The position numbers and the translations under genes were made by a program. This document shows positions 11,152-23,000 of a stretch of 64,000 bases of DNA, in pieces. Position 1 is the first letter of the stretch; each line of letters begins with the position of its first letter. A model generated the notes under the pieces. That model was given only the letters and a program-made list of their open reading frames with translations. It had not been told where the DNA came from and did not search any database. The DNA comes from Micractinium sp. NFX-FRZ (Eukaryota > Chlorophyta > Trebouxiophyceae > Chlorellales > Chlorellaceae): positions 117,922-181,921 of the forward strand of contig JAPTJF010000073.1 in NCBI GenBank assembly GCA_029339195.1. The letters are read 5' to 3'.

Positions 11152-12078
11152 TCAACTCCCGATGCCGCCACTGGCATCAGCAGGCTGGCACCCGGCCTGG
11201 TGCTCCAGCTGTGCCACCCTGGCACGCAGCCACGCCAGCTCAGCCAGCAGCTCTGGCGGCGCACCCCCTGGCGCTGACAGGGCGCCCACTGCAGCTGTGG
11301 CCTGCGGGGCCGCCACCCCTGTTGCTGCTGCAAGACCTGCCGATTGGGCCGCCTGCGTGTGCACGCTTGCTGTGCGCGCCGTCTCCGCTGGCGCCAGCGC
11401 CTTCGACCCGCCGCTCCCAGCGCCTGCTTCCACCACCACCACCTCTGACCCCCGAGGCTGCAGGGCAGCTGCCGGCTGCTCATGCCCCTTGCCCTCGCCG
11501 CTGCCCCACACATCCAAGAGCATCGAGATGCTCCCGCTGTGGTGCTGGCTGTGGTGCTCAGACCCCTTCACACGGCCCAGGTGGTCGTAAGCTGCATCCT
11601 GGTGCGCCTGGCGGGCCGCCGCCGAGGTGACGTGTGTGTGCACCACCAGAGAGAAGGTGGGGATGGTGATGAGGCTGATCCACAGCAGGATGAGGCCGGC
11701 AGTGACGAGGCCACTCCACCAGGGGAGGCCCCTGCAGGGAAGGAAGGAGGGGCCATGGAGGGGCCATGGAGGGGCCATGGAGGGGCCATGGAGGGGCAGC
11801 GAGAGAGAGGACAGCAGCAGGGGCGGGAGGGGGTGGGCAAGGGGTGGGTAGCGGTCACGACGGCTGCACCCACCATGGGGGGAACCCTGCAAAACAAAGT
11901 GGCCAAGGAAGGCGGGACAGAGGGGAGACGGCATGGAAGGGTGACTCGGAGAGCGGGGCGCAGAAGGGGTGCAGGCGGGCGGCGGCCAGCGGCTTGGGAT
12001 AACAGCATGCGGCGTGCCTGCGCTGGGCTGGGCTGGGCTGGATCAGACTGGGGTTAGGGTGGGCGGGGGCTCCGACAG

Positions 12079-12111
<33 letters not shown>

Positions 12112-15100
12112 ATTTCGACGAACACACACCGCTCCCGCCCCAGCCGCACCAGATGCCAAAGATGCTGTTTGAGTCAGACTTGAAGAAACAGGAGCTCGAA
12201 CCAAACTGCACAACAAAGGCATATGGTTGGCAGGGGCAAGGCAGGGGCAAGCGGGGTATGAGGGGCGGTAGCGGTAGGGCTGATGTGCGGCACCAGAGAG
12301 TGGTGTGCTGTGCATGCTGCGGGGCATCGGAAAATGCATTCGCCCCAGACGGGAACGACAAGCAAGCTGGAGCTATGGCTGAGTGAAGTGCAGCCTCATG
12401 TCGAGTAAAGGCCCGTGGGCGTGCTATGATGTGCCCTCATGTGCTGCGCTGTGCTGTGCTGCACGCTGTGCTATGCACGCTGTGCTACACATGCTGTACT
12501 GCACGCTGGGCTGCGCTGTGCATGGGGCACCCACCTGCCACGCGAAGAACACGAGGGAGGCGTAGACGTAGGAGCAGAGGAACAGTATCATGCGGATGGG
12601 GACGCCCAGCAGCAACCGGGGGTTGCGCCACCACTGCGGGAAGGGCGCGCCACGGTCAGTGGGTAAGTGAACCTTAGCCTACTTCTTTGTCATCACATGT
12701 TGAGGAGGAGGCGGGCGGAGAGGCAGAGGCGGTAGGCAGGTGAGTCAGCTGTGGCACCCAGCCTCGGCCCTCACCCGTTTGTCCAGCCCTGCCCGTGCCC
12801 TGCCCTGCGCTAAGCCATCCTGTCCCAGCCTCTGCCCTCACCCGTTTCTCAAGCCCTGCGGGCCGCCCTCCGCGGCAGCTCTCCCTGAGCATGAACACCA
12901 GGGTGACGTTGGCGATGAGGAGCTTGACAGAGGCAACGATGAGGAACAGCGGGCCGACCCAGGCTGCAGGGCGGGTGGGCAGTACCGTGACTTTTGGCAG
13001 GATGCGGCTTCAGGGCACAACGCAAGGCAAGAACCGGGGGCTTGCTGGCTTGCGCCCGGCTCAAACAAAGAGAAAAAATGGCTGACCACTCACACCCAAG
13101 GGTGCACTTGTGCTACCGCTAGTCGGCAGCGTGCCATGCCGCTGGAAAGTAAGCAAGAAAGAGAGACGCATGGAAGAAAGCAAGGGCGGCGCACTCACAT
13201 CCTAGGCCGGCCAGCAGCAGCATCACGCATGCGACAACCTGCGGGAAGGGGGCCGGGCCGGGCGAGCAGCGGGCGTGAGTGTAGGGCGGGCAGTAGCTTC
13301 ACTGCTGGGGCACACGGGGCCGCAGGGAGTGCGCGGTGTGGGAAACCGGCAATAACTCAAGCGGCGCTGACTGGCTGTGTGAAGAGCAAGGCAAGTGCAG
13401 GACTGGCTGGCTGGTTGGGTAAACAAGGCGAGCCATACGGGCAGGCAGGAGCAGAGAGGGAGGGCAGGCAGCAGCGGCACGGGCAGGCAGACAGTGCTCT
13501 ACCCAAGCACCGAGCTTGCCCACTGCCATTCACCACACACCATCCCACTGCCTTAGCTGCAAGTCCAGCCAGCCCGCAGCCACCCCAATAGAACAAATGC
13601 TCACGCCACAATTGACAACACAGTGTGGACACATCCCGCAGATGAGCGGCAGCTCTGCCTCGTCAGCAACTCACCCCCATTTCGACGCTGAGCCCCACAA
13701 AGGAGGGCAGGTCCGCCTCCAAGCAGTCCAACAGGTGCTTCAGAAAGTCGGGCTGGGGGGCTGCTGACGGCAGCACGCCGGCGGCGCTACCTGCGCCACT
13801 CCCGCTGCCGATGCTGGCATCGCTGCCCTTGCACGCGGCTTGCCCCGCCTCGCTCCCCCCCGCCTGCTGCTGCTGCTGCACTCCATGCTGCTGCTGCTGC
13901 TGCTCCCGCTGCTGTTCTGGAGCCCCAGTGGCTGCCCCTGTCAGTGCAGTGCCTGTGTGCGACGGGCACGCTGATGGCGGCGCCGGCGGCAGGCTGGCCA
14001 CCCAGGCCTCCCGCATGAGGAGGTAGTTGGAGCGGGTCACTGTGTGGGGCAGGGAGGAGACGGGCAAACTAGTTGGATGGCATGGCTGCACCAGTACAGG
14101 AAGGGCATGGAAGGGCAGGGCAGGAGAGAAATGTGTGCGTGGGGAGGGGGCGTGAAGCACACAGCGGCCCGCTGCCGCCAGCCACCCTGATGCAGCAGTG
14201 CTGGCATGTCAGCAACAGCTCAGCCCACCCGCCCCTCTCACCTGTGCGGGGCGACAGGGTGTTGCAGCAGTGGAGCAGGCTAAGGAGAAGACATGGCACA
14301 GCACCTAGATACAAGCAAGCACCCGCCCCGCCTCACCTGTGCGGGGCGACAGGGCTTGCAGCAGGCAGATGCCCAGCTCCGCCAGCCAGTGCCAGGTGCT
14401 GGACATGTGAGCCCGCCGGTACCGCCAGCGCTTGCCCACACGGCGGGTGCCGCGCTTGAGCAGTGACCAGGCGCCCGCCCAGCCGCCTGAGCCGCCGGGT
14501 TTTGATCCTTCTGGGGCGGCCGCAATTGACTCAATATCCGATGATGTGGCCCCCAGTGGCTGACTGCCGCCGCCGTTGGCTGCTGCGCTGGCTCCAGGAG
14601 TGGGTGCGCCGCCAACGGGTACCGCAGCCTGGGAGGCCCTGCTGTGGCCACGCTGTGCTCGGAAGCTCAGCGTGCCCAGCGCGTCGGGGCGCGGCAGGAA
14701 AGCGTCGGGGTCCCCGGCGGCGGCGGCCGCCTGCGCCTGCTGCTCCCAGCCACGCCACATGAGGATTTTCAGGCGCCCCATCACTATCTGAGCCACTGCA
14801 GGGCATATTGTGCGGGCAGGACAGGAGGAGGTTTGAGTGTGGGTGGGCAGATGGGAGGGCCATGCATGCAGGGGCAGCCGGCAGCAGCACGAGCAGGGGC
14901 GATCGGGGGCAGCAGCAGCAGGGGCCAGGTGGCGGCGAGAAGTGGCGCTGGTTGGCTGGGGGCTGCGTTTCGGGGTGCATGTGCCAGGGCCGGCTGCCGG
15001 CGGCAAGTGAGGACGAGCCACTGCAGCCAAGCATGTCTCCTACACACACAAACAGGCTGCCTCAGCACCCTTGGAACTGATCCCCCTGCTTACCTGACAC

Positions 15101-18100
15101 TGCCACGTGGAAGATGGCCACAAGAAAGAGGAAGATGTGCATCTGCAGGCAGGGTGAGCATGGTACAGCATGCGCAGCATGGTGAGCAGGACACTTTGTG
15201 GCGGGAGATGCTCCTTTGAACAGGAGCAGGAAGATGTGCATCTGCGGGCAGGGTGGGCACAGCACAGCACGCACAGCGCGGTACGTCCATTGGCAGGTAC
15301 GTGTGCGCACAGCACAGTGAGCATCCTGGGAGGTGGGAGATGGCCCCGCTTGAGCAATACACCCGTGCCTGGCAGCACAGCGCAGCAGGCCAAGGGCAGT
15401 AGGCCGCTGCCCCCCTGCTGCGTGTTGTGCCCCCTCCTCCCCCAACACCACTGTGGCACTGCCCCAAGCACCCCCACCGCCCCCGGCTGGTGACCCCACC
15501 TGGTGCAGCGCGTTTTCGCTGATGACCAGGACCTGGCCATCTCGGCAGGAGGAGGAGAGGAAGGGGCCCGTGCACTTGAACATCTTGAGGCGGGACAGCA
15601 CGTGCAGCTGCGTCTCCTCGCTGGACCGCTGGTTGAGCCAGAACTCGATTGGGTCGGAGGGCCCCTCCTCGCCGCCGACCTCGCTGCCGCCCTGGATGCC
15701 GGCGCTCAGCAGCCGCCGTGGCGTGCCGGCCTGGCCGCCCACATTGCCGGCAGTCTCGCGACCACTCAACAGCCGCCGCCGCCACCCCTCCTCAAGCTCC
15801 TCCAACGAGTCCTCCCTGCACAGCAAGGGTGGGCAGCGAGGAAATGCGGTGACGTGGCGCCAGCTCAGCGACCCTGACTTATTGATAGGGGCATGCAGGT
15901 GCGACGCAGCTGCCACTCAGCTGCCCTGCACTGGTGGCCGCAGGCCTTGAGCTGCGTCCCTTGCGGGCTCTGCACCACAGCTCCACCCGCAGCATTTCAA
16001 CTAGACCAAGTCATTCCGTGCCGTGCACACGCAGGAACCTCACCAGTCAATCGCCTCAGTGGTGAAGACAGTAAGCACTCGAATGCAAGTCCCATTGCAC
16101 CTGCACGACACCCCTACCTTATCCAATCGGGACCCTCCATTGCACCGGCAACCCCTATCCAAACAGGACCTCACCACCACACCTCACCAGTCAATTGACT
16201 CGTCAATCCACTGGACTCCCTCCTCGGTGAAGTTGGTGCACAGGTCGGCAACGCTCACGTTGCGGAAGTCTGCAAGGCAAGGCAGGGCGTGTGGGGGGCC
16301 GGGCGCGGTTGGTGTGTGTGCCGTGGTTGTGGTGGTGGTGGTGGGGGGGGGGGGGCACACATGTTGGTGCATGAGCAATGTGGTGCGGGTGGCACGTGGC
16401 ACATGCAGTGGCTGCATGTACCAGCTTCAAGTTGCCAGCCGGTGCCACCACCGCCCATGACCACCAGCCTTCACCATGATCTCCACCTCCTAAACTACAT
16501 CTCCACAACCTCCACCTGCTGTCCAAAGCCGTATGTGCCAGGCTTGCAGCACCGCCACCTGGCACCCTCCTGATGCCCCACCTGCTAAGGAGGCCACGGT
16601 GCTCAGCGCCATGTTCTGGAAGAAGCGGGCCTCGTCCTTGACATACGGCTGCAGGGGGGGGCAGGAGGAAGACAGGGGGCAGAAGACGGTTAGCCTGTGG
16701 CAGTGCGTCCCGGGCGTGACATCTGGCAGTGCTTCAACATAGCAAGTGAGGGCAGCGAGCCTCGTCCTCCTTCGAATATAATTGCCCAGACTCGAGCAAA
16801 GGAGACGTTGCTTAGGGGGCGATCCATGCAGCAAGCTAAGTTCAGGCAGGGGCACCGCCCAGGGTCCTGGCTGCGCACACCGGCGGCTGCTGCAGGTCAC
16901 TAAACCCCAGCAATCGTTTGCTGTTTTCGAGTTTACACAAGAACTCCGAAAAAGTCTGCAGCTCACCACGCACTGCTCTGCTTCATCAGGCCGTGCCTCC
17001 ATGTAGGCCTCATACCCCTCATCTTGGTAGGCTGCAGGAACAATGTGACAGCACGTGAGTCACGCGGCTCCAATTAGCGGCTTCAGGCTGGCCTCTGGGT
17101 GCAGAGCCCCCTTGGTCGCCCCTGCCCACGGCACAACACAGCTTCTGTCCGACTCTGTACTGCCCCCCACCCGCCGCCGCCACCCGCCCCCCTCACCCGC
17201 AGTCCCCGTGGCCGCGCAGTCGCAGTACGGCTTCCGGCTCGTGGTGTTGAACAGGCACTCGTGCTCCATCTGCAACCAAAGCCAGGCGGCTTGGGAGGAA
17301 CGCTTGGTTGGGGAAGGGGCCAGTGCGGTGTGTGGCTGCAGGCGAGAACAGCAGCAGGGAGAGCAATGCACGCCCCAAGCAACCAGCTGCAGGCACGGCA
17401 GTGCACACGGTCGCTGTTCCAGATCAGCCTCGCTTGCATGCTGCCACCAAGCACGCGTGGCCACAGCCGCAGAAGCAGCAGTTGCACTGCTGGCAGCAGC
17501 ATCAGCAGCAACAGCGGCAGCAGCCCTTGCAGACAGCAGCATCAGCAGCAGCGACAGCGGCAGCACCACTTGCAGGCAGCAGCGGCAGCAGCAGCAATTG
17601 CAGGCAGCAGCAGCAGGAGTTGTAGACAGCAGCAATATCAGGAAGCAACGGCAGCAATTGCATGCAGCAGCGGCAGCAGCAGTCCCCACAGCACTTGCAG
17701 GCAGCAGCAGCAGGAGTTGTAGACAGCAGCAATTGCAGGCAGCAACGGCAGCAATTGCATGCAGCAGCGGCAGCAGCAGTCCCCGCAGCACTTGCAGGCA
17801 GCAGCAGCAGGAGTTGTAGACAGCAGCAATTGCAGGCAGCAACGGCAGCAGTTGCAGGCGGCGGCAGCGGCAGCACCTGTGCGCAGTATGTGACGCCTTG
17901 TGTGTGGGCCAGGCAGCAGGGGCAGCCCTTGATGTTGGAAGAGATGGTCCAGTCAGCCATCGTGTCAGAGTAGTTGACTGCATGGAGGAGAGTTTAGATT
18001 TTGGGGTTTCAACCGAGCCTCAATGTTTGAGCAAATCAGACAGGCATGCCCATTCGGCCGTCGTGCGAGGGTACTCCGCTGCACACACACATATGGGGGC

Positions 18101-19090
18101 TTCCAGTAGCCAGATTCAGAGGCCGGCTGGTTGGCAGCATGAGGGCGGTGGCGTGCCACGCTGGCCCGGCAGTGGAGGATGTTCCGCCACAGTGTATCAG
18201 GACAGGCAGGTGGCCAGCAAGCATGGGCAGCCCTGGGCACCGAGTGCTCCTTTCAATCCCGCTCACCACACATCTTCTCCAGTGGGCCGCTGAAGGCTGT
18301 GAGGAGGAGGGACACAAAGCCCAGCAGGGTGAGCTCCAGCACAAGCTTGTCCACCGCTTGAGCTGCAGAGATGGAGAGGTAAGGCAGGAGTGGTGTGCAG
18401 GGACGTGGTAAATATGACACACACACACAGGAGGGTCGGCCCCGGCACGAGCTCGTCCGCCGCTTTGGCTGCAGAGCAGGACAGGGAGAAGGCTGTGACT
18501 ATGTGGGGTTAACAGCTAACTGTGTATGTGGGTACAGGTAGACAGACACACCCCAGGAGGGTAGCTGTGGCACACAAACAGCCGGTCCATTGTGTGGGCT
18601 GAACAGGTTGAGAGGGAGGGTAGGGTTATAAAAGAAGAAGAAGAGGAAGAAGAAGAACAGGTGGGTGGGCATAGGGCCGGCGAAGGGCCAGAGAAGGTTT
18701 TCCCAAATGCGTAGTGGTTCAGGCGCGGCTCACCCATGCCATAGCGGCCTCGCTTCTTCAAGTAGTGCTTTGAGTGGTGGATGACCTGCAGAGAGGGCGG
18801 GACGGAGTGTGTGGTGATGAACGTCAGTGCGCTGAGCTGGCTTGCCCTGGCCGGGTGTTCGCACCGTTTGCCGCCAGTGCCGCTTCTCCTGCGTCCCTTG
18901 CCTGGGTGCTACAGGCACCCTTTGTGGAAGAGCAACAGGCACCCAGCCTGGCAGCTCATGGCGCCCCGCTGCCCTGGGCTCTTACCAGCTCAAAGGCGAA
19001 GGACAGGGCGAGGAAGATGAAGAAGACGATGGCCAGGACATAGCTGCACACAATTTGGGCGGTTGAGGGTTGTTTCTTTCTCGGCAGCAT
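11152..19090 (-). CDS. MLO family seven-transmembrane protein
   Basis: MLO proteins are plasma-membrane seven-helix proteins, in land plants linked to calcium entry, mildew susceptibility and pollen reception. Seventeen exons (19090-18986, 18785-18734, 18362-18267, 17977-17877, 17269-17197, 17031-16967, 16648-16582, 16269-16188, 15815-15500, 15142-15094, 14795-14337, 14039-13675, 13238-13199, 12963-12842, 12633-12535, 12205-12126, 11731-11152) close in phase to 916 residues. Family blocks seen: helix 1 (VCSYVLAIVFFIFLALSF), VIHHSKHYLKKRGR, LELTLLGFVSLLLTAFSGP, HIFLFLVAIFHVAVS with MGRLKILMWRGWE, and FLKHLLDCLEADLPSFVGLS. The closing helices follow, including WWRNPRLLLGVPIRM and FGSSSCFFKSDS. 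It is much longer than plant MLOs (about 500-600) because of an extracellular insert, a Ser/Gly/Gln-rich loop with a polyglutamine run, and an Ala/Gly-rich tail ending in a short coiled coil. An in-frame Met at 19141 is an alternative start. The exon 16 donor is the least certain junction. Confidence 0.9.
11748..11798 (+). repeat. Short tandem repeat AGGGGCCATGG in the last MLO intron
   Basis: About four to five copies of an 11-base unit (GGGGCCATGGA) between MLO exons 17 and 16. Confidence 0.8.
12079..12112 (+). repeat. Cytosine homopolymer in MLO intron 16
   Basis: A run of over 30 C bases close to the exon 16 donor on the other strand. Length uncertain. Confidence 0.85.
12761..12796 (-). 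repeat. Copy of MLO exon 14 tail plus donor
   Basis: CCCTCACCCGTTT.TC.AGCCCTGC.CG occurs at the used donor (12833-12862) and again here, inside the following intron on the gene strand. Confidence 0.7.
14235..14272 (-). repeat. Copy of MLO exon 11 tail plus donor
   Basis: CTCACCTGTGCGGGGCGACAGG followed by TTGCAGCAG occurs at the real exon 11 end (14332-14365) and about 97 bases further into the intron here. Both copies keep a good GTGAG donor. Confidence 0.8.
15226..15290 (-). repeat. Copy of MLO exon 10 head plus acceptor
   Basis: On the gene strand the acceptor and MHIFL coding start recur: real copy 15127-15180, second copy here reads CAG then MHIFLLLFKGAS. The frame stays open for a time, so this could be spliced as an alternative acceptor. 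Confidence 0.8.
17598..17877 (-). repeat. 97-base minisatellite abutting MLO exon 4 donor
   Basis: Nearly three head-to-tail copies of a 96-97-base unit (starts at about 17598, 17695, 17792), each rich in CAG/GCA trinucleotides and each holding GGAGTTGTAGACAGCAGCAA. The third copy runs straight into the exon 4 donor at 17877, and the sequence at the start of the donor (GTGCTGC on the gene strand) recurs in every unit. Confidence 0.85.
18437..18485 (-). repeat. Copy of MLO exon 3 head plus acceptor
   Basis: GAGCTC.TCC.CCGCTT..GCTGCAGAG is found at the real acceptor (18329-18372) and again here on the intron side. Confidence 0.7.
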
Positions 19091-20060
19091 GGCAGTGGAT
19101 GGCACGAGAGCACAACTGACGCAAAGAGAAGTGGCCCCCATGTCCTACCACAGGCACACCAGGGTAGCAGCTGGCCTGTGCCACGCTGCGGCACCCTCGC
19201 GCTGCGCCACAGCATGATGTCCGCTCACACACTAGGGCAGGGCCCCTCCCCCTCGCGAGCCTGCTCCCAATACCAGCTGGCACGCACACCCCCGGCGCCC
19301 CTCTCAGGCCTGCTCCTCACCACCCGCAGGCAAGCACATCCTTAAATCCCATTTCCCCTCACGTGGGCGTTTGCAGCAGCGAGTCGTTCAGCCCCGCTTC
19401 GCCTCCGCCCGACTGCAGAGAGGCATGCCGGCAGCGCAGGGAACCGGTAACTCACGTAGTGACAGGGGTACTCACGTCGTGACAGCTATATTCAAGCGCA
19501 GGGCCTTTGTCGATAGCCCTGGGTGGGCTTGTGAGGCGGATTCACCGCAGCTCACGGGCCACGCAGGAGGGATGGAATAGTAAGTTTCGCCGCTTTCACG
19601 GCGGAGGGGCACACGGCGGGCGTACCGGTGCCGCTGTGCTCCCACCCGCCTGGTCACACGTGCAGTACCCACCATGTCGTCTCTCGCTGCCAATTCACTC
19701 TGCCGGGTGTCTCAGCCGTCCATTGCCGTAACGAGTGCCGCAAGGGGGCGCATTTTTAAGAGGCAAGGTCGGCGCTCACAGCCGGCAGCCTGTTCGCTGC
19801 AGAAACAAGCGAGAAGTTGGCAAGCTGCGCCAAATGCACGTGCCGCAAGCTCCGACAGGTTTGAGCTACGCCCGCTCATGCCAGCGCAGCAGGCCTGGCA
19901 GGCACCGGCTCTGTGCATTCGTGCGACTGTGTCGAACCAGTTGATGATCACTGAGTCCCGCTCTTGCTCAACGCACTAACACCAGCTCTAACCACCAGCG
20001 CAGTGAGTGATCGCGTGCTCCTGAGCAGCGTGACGCACGCCAGAGAGCCCAGGCGGCGCC
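19091..20060. promoter_or_regulatory. Divergent region between MLO and dymeclin
   Basis: 970 bases separating two genes transcribed away from each other; both promoters must lie here. GC content is lower than in the flanking genes. No gene-like frame, repeat or clear TATA box was found. Confidence 0.4.
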
Positions 20061-23000
20061 ATGGGAAGCACCACCAGCGCCCACGCGGCGGCCGGCCTGC
20101 GGGTGGTGGCGGCGCTGAGCGGGTCGACGCCGCTGCCGCTGGACGCGCCCGAGTGGCAGCAGCTGCTCACGTACACCTCACCACTCAGCCGTCTGGACCC
20201 AGGAGAGGTGGAGCGCGAGATCCGGCCACACTGCGCAGATCTGGGTGCGTGGCCGGGCAGCTGCGTGGCGTGGCGCAGTGCCGACGGCACACACTGTTGC
20301 CGTCTCTGGCCGGTCGCACGGCAGCGCACTGCGCTCAGCACCCATCTCATTGTGGTTGCACGCCTTCCTGTCCATCCCCGTTGGGTGCAGTGTACAACAA
20401 TGCCCAGACGCTCAATCTCCAGCGCTTCATGTACTTGGTGGCGCAGCAGCTGCGGCGAGCACGGCGCAAGGTGCGTTGCTTGATTCCACGCCACCTGCAC
20501 CCGACTCGTCTCTGTACTGGCATCTGCTTATGCCCAGGAAGGCTTGCTTCAGCCCGCAGGCTGCCTAATTTTGTCTGCGAGGCATTGCAGCACCCAAATG
20601 GAGCTGCCTGCCGCTGCCTGCACATTGCCTTCGCCATGCCTCTGCAGCTGCACCAGCGTCCTGCATGCTCACGTTCACATGCCCTCACATCCTGCTACCA
20701 CTGCACTTTGTATGCTGCAGGGTGGCAGCGGCGGCGTGGTGGCGACAGCAAACGCTGTGTACTGCCTACGTACCATCCTGAAAGATTTGATGGAGCAGCT
20801 GAACAGCACCCAGCTGGCTGCTTTCATAGAGGTGCCCGCTGAGGTGGCAGCAGCAGCAGCAGCAGCGGCAGCAGCAGCCAGCAATGCAGAAGCGCAGCAG
20901 CAGCCGGCGGCGGCCGCAGAGCCAGGCGTGGCAGCAGCAGCAGCAGCGGTAGACTCTGGAGAGGGCAGCGGCGGGAGTTCGCCCGTGGCGGGCAGCCCCG
21001 GGCTGGCCGAGTTTGCTCAGCTGCACAACGGCTCGCTGGTGCAGTTGCTGGTGCGGGAGGCGGTGCTAACGCTGGCCGACGGGAAGCTGCTGTGAGCTGG
21101 GTGCTGCCAGGGGGCCCGGGAGTTTGCTCCTTGGATGTGTGAGGCGCTTGATGAGATGGGTGCTGCAGGGGTGGGCGCTCCCCGTGTGGGGTGCTGTATG
21201 CCCCCGCTTGGGGTAGGATGCTGGGGACAACAGGATGCTTGATATAGATGCCCTTGGAACGCTACCCTTTGAGCCTGGTGCTGCAGCTTTAGCCAGTGCC
21301 GTTGTGTTGCACTTGTGCAGCGAGCCAGCCCTGCCGTGCGTTGCTGCCAGGCTGCACACAGAGACCAGACCTCAACCTGTGCCGTGGCCTGCTCCCCCGC
21401 TGCAGGGCCACAGGCGCCTGAATGTGGGCTGCCAAACAGCTACATGCTAAATGTGATCGAGCATCCAAAACATGCCTGGACCCCCTGCTGCAGAGCCACA
21501 GGCGGGTACATGCTGCTGCTCGAGTGCAGCCGGCTGCTGCTGGCGCTGGGCAGCTCCGTGCTCTACTCCCCTGTCGCACGCGGCGAGGTGGGGCAGCACC
21601 CCTTCTTGGATGCAGCCATGCAACAGAACGACCTGGCAAACACGGGTAGGTGGGCAGTGGTGCCAGTCTTTTTAATTTGGCAGCATTGCTGGTGGGTGGT
21701 GTTTGAGGGGAAGGGACGAGGGGGTATGCGGGCGCAGAGGGGTGCCGGGGTGGAGGCGCGCGCGGTGTGCACGCGGACATGCCAGGCTGCAAGCTAGCCA
21801 GTCCAGGCCGCCAGTGGGACTTCGTTGCTCTTGGGCTCCCTGGCGCTCCCTTAAGATCTTCAGTTGGGTTCGGGCCTTCTGCCGGCGATCCCCTATACTC
21901 CCCTGGCGTTTCTTTGGCGTTCCCTTGCGTTCCCTTGCGCTTCCGCTGGGTTCCCTTGGCGTTCCCTTGGTTCCCTTGGGTTCCCTTGGCGTTCCGCTGG
22001 GTTCCCTTGCGCTTCCGTTGGGTTCCCCTGGCGTTCCCGTGGCTCTCTTGGGCTTCTCTGGGTTCCCTTGGTTCCCTTGGGCTTCCGCTGGGTTCCTCTG
22101 GCGTTCCCTTGGGTTCTCTTGGGCTTCCGCTGGGTTCCCTTGGCGTTCCCTTGGCGTTCCCTTGGTTCCCTTGGGCTTCCGTTGGGTTCCCCTGGCGTTC
22201 CCTTGGGTTCCCTTGGGCTTCCGCTGGGTTCCCCTGGCGTTCCCTTGGCGTTCCCTTGGTTCCCTTGGGCTTCCGTTGGGTTCCCTTGGCGTTCCCTTGG
22301 GCTTCCACTGGGTTTCCCTGGCGTTCCCTTGGGTTCCCTTGGGCTTCCACTGGCATTCCCTTGGTTCCCTTGGCGTTCCGCTGGCGTTCCCTTGGATTTC
22401 TGTGGCTTTCCCCTGAGTCCCTTTGTCATTCCTATAACGTGTCCATGCCCCATCTGCAACCCGGCACGGGCACAAACCCCCACCCCCCTCCATGGCCCCT
22501 CGCGCCCCGCAGTGGTGGAGACGCTGCTGCGGCTGTTCATCTCAGCACCAGCGCTGCCCCTCAGCCAGAAGATTTATACCTACATGCCCACGGACACCCG
22601 CTCGGTGCTGAGGATTGTGCGCTCTGCGGCAGGTGGGGCGTGTGTGTGCGTGCATGTAGAGGGCAGGAGGGTTAGGCAGGTGGGGAGGCACCCGCGGCGA
22701 CTGGCGACAGCGCTCAGCAGACAGGAAGCCGCGTGATCTCACCATGGTGGTCTCTCAGCATCTGCAACATGCACTGCCCGTGTTGAAAACCCTGCTTTCA
22801 ACATGCACCTTCTTGCACGCCCTTCTTGACACGCCAGCTGCGAGCCGCAGTCCACTGTGGCCCTGGCTGCCTATCGGGGTGCGCAATGCCGCGCACCTTG
22901 CTGCCCTAGCTCCCACCCTATGCAGCCCTGCCTCCCTCCCTTGTGCAGCCTCCGTGCTGTGGCTGCCCTACCAGGCACACGCCCAGCACTGTTCTCCAGT

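Noticed and set aside
12050..12062. GGGTTAGGGTGGG resembling telomeric repeat
   Set aside because: A single partial unit in an intron; no array.
15841..16200. Possible gene on the plus strand within the MLO locus
   Set aside because: Pro/Thr-rich frames without domains, covered by MLO intron 8 on the other strand.
21289..22675. Several 200-355-codon open frames on both strands across the dymeclin intron 4 repeat
   Set aside because: They exist only because the tandem unit lacks stops; the sequence is intronic between two well-supported dymeclin exons.
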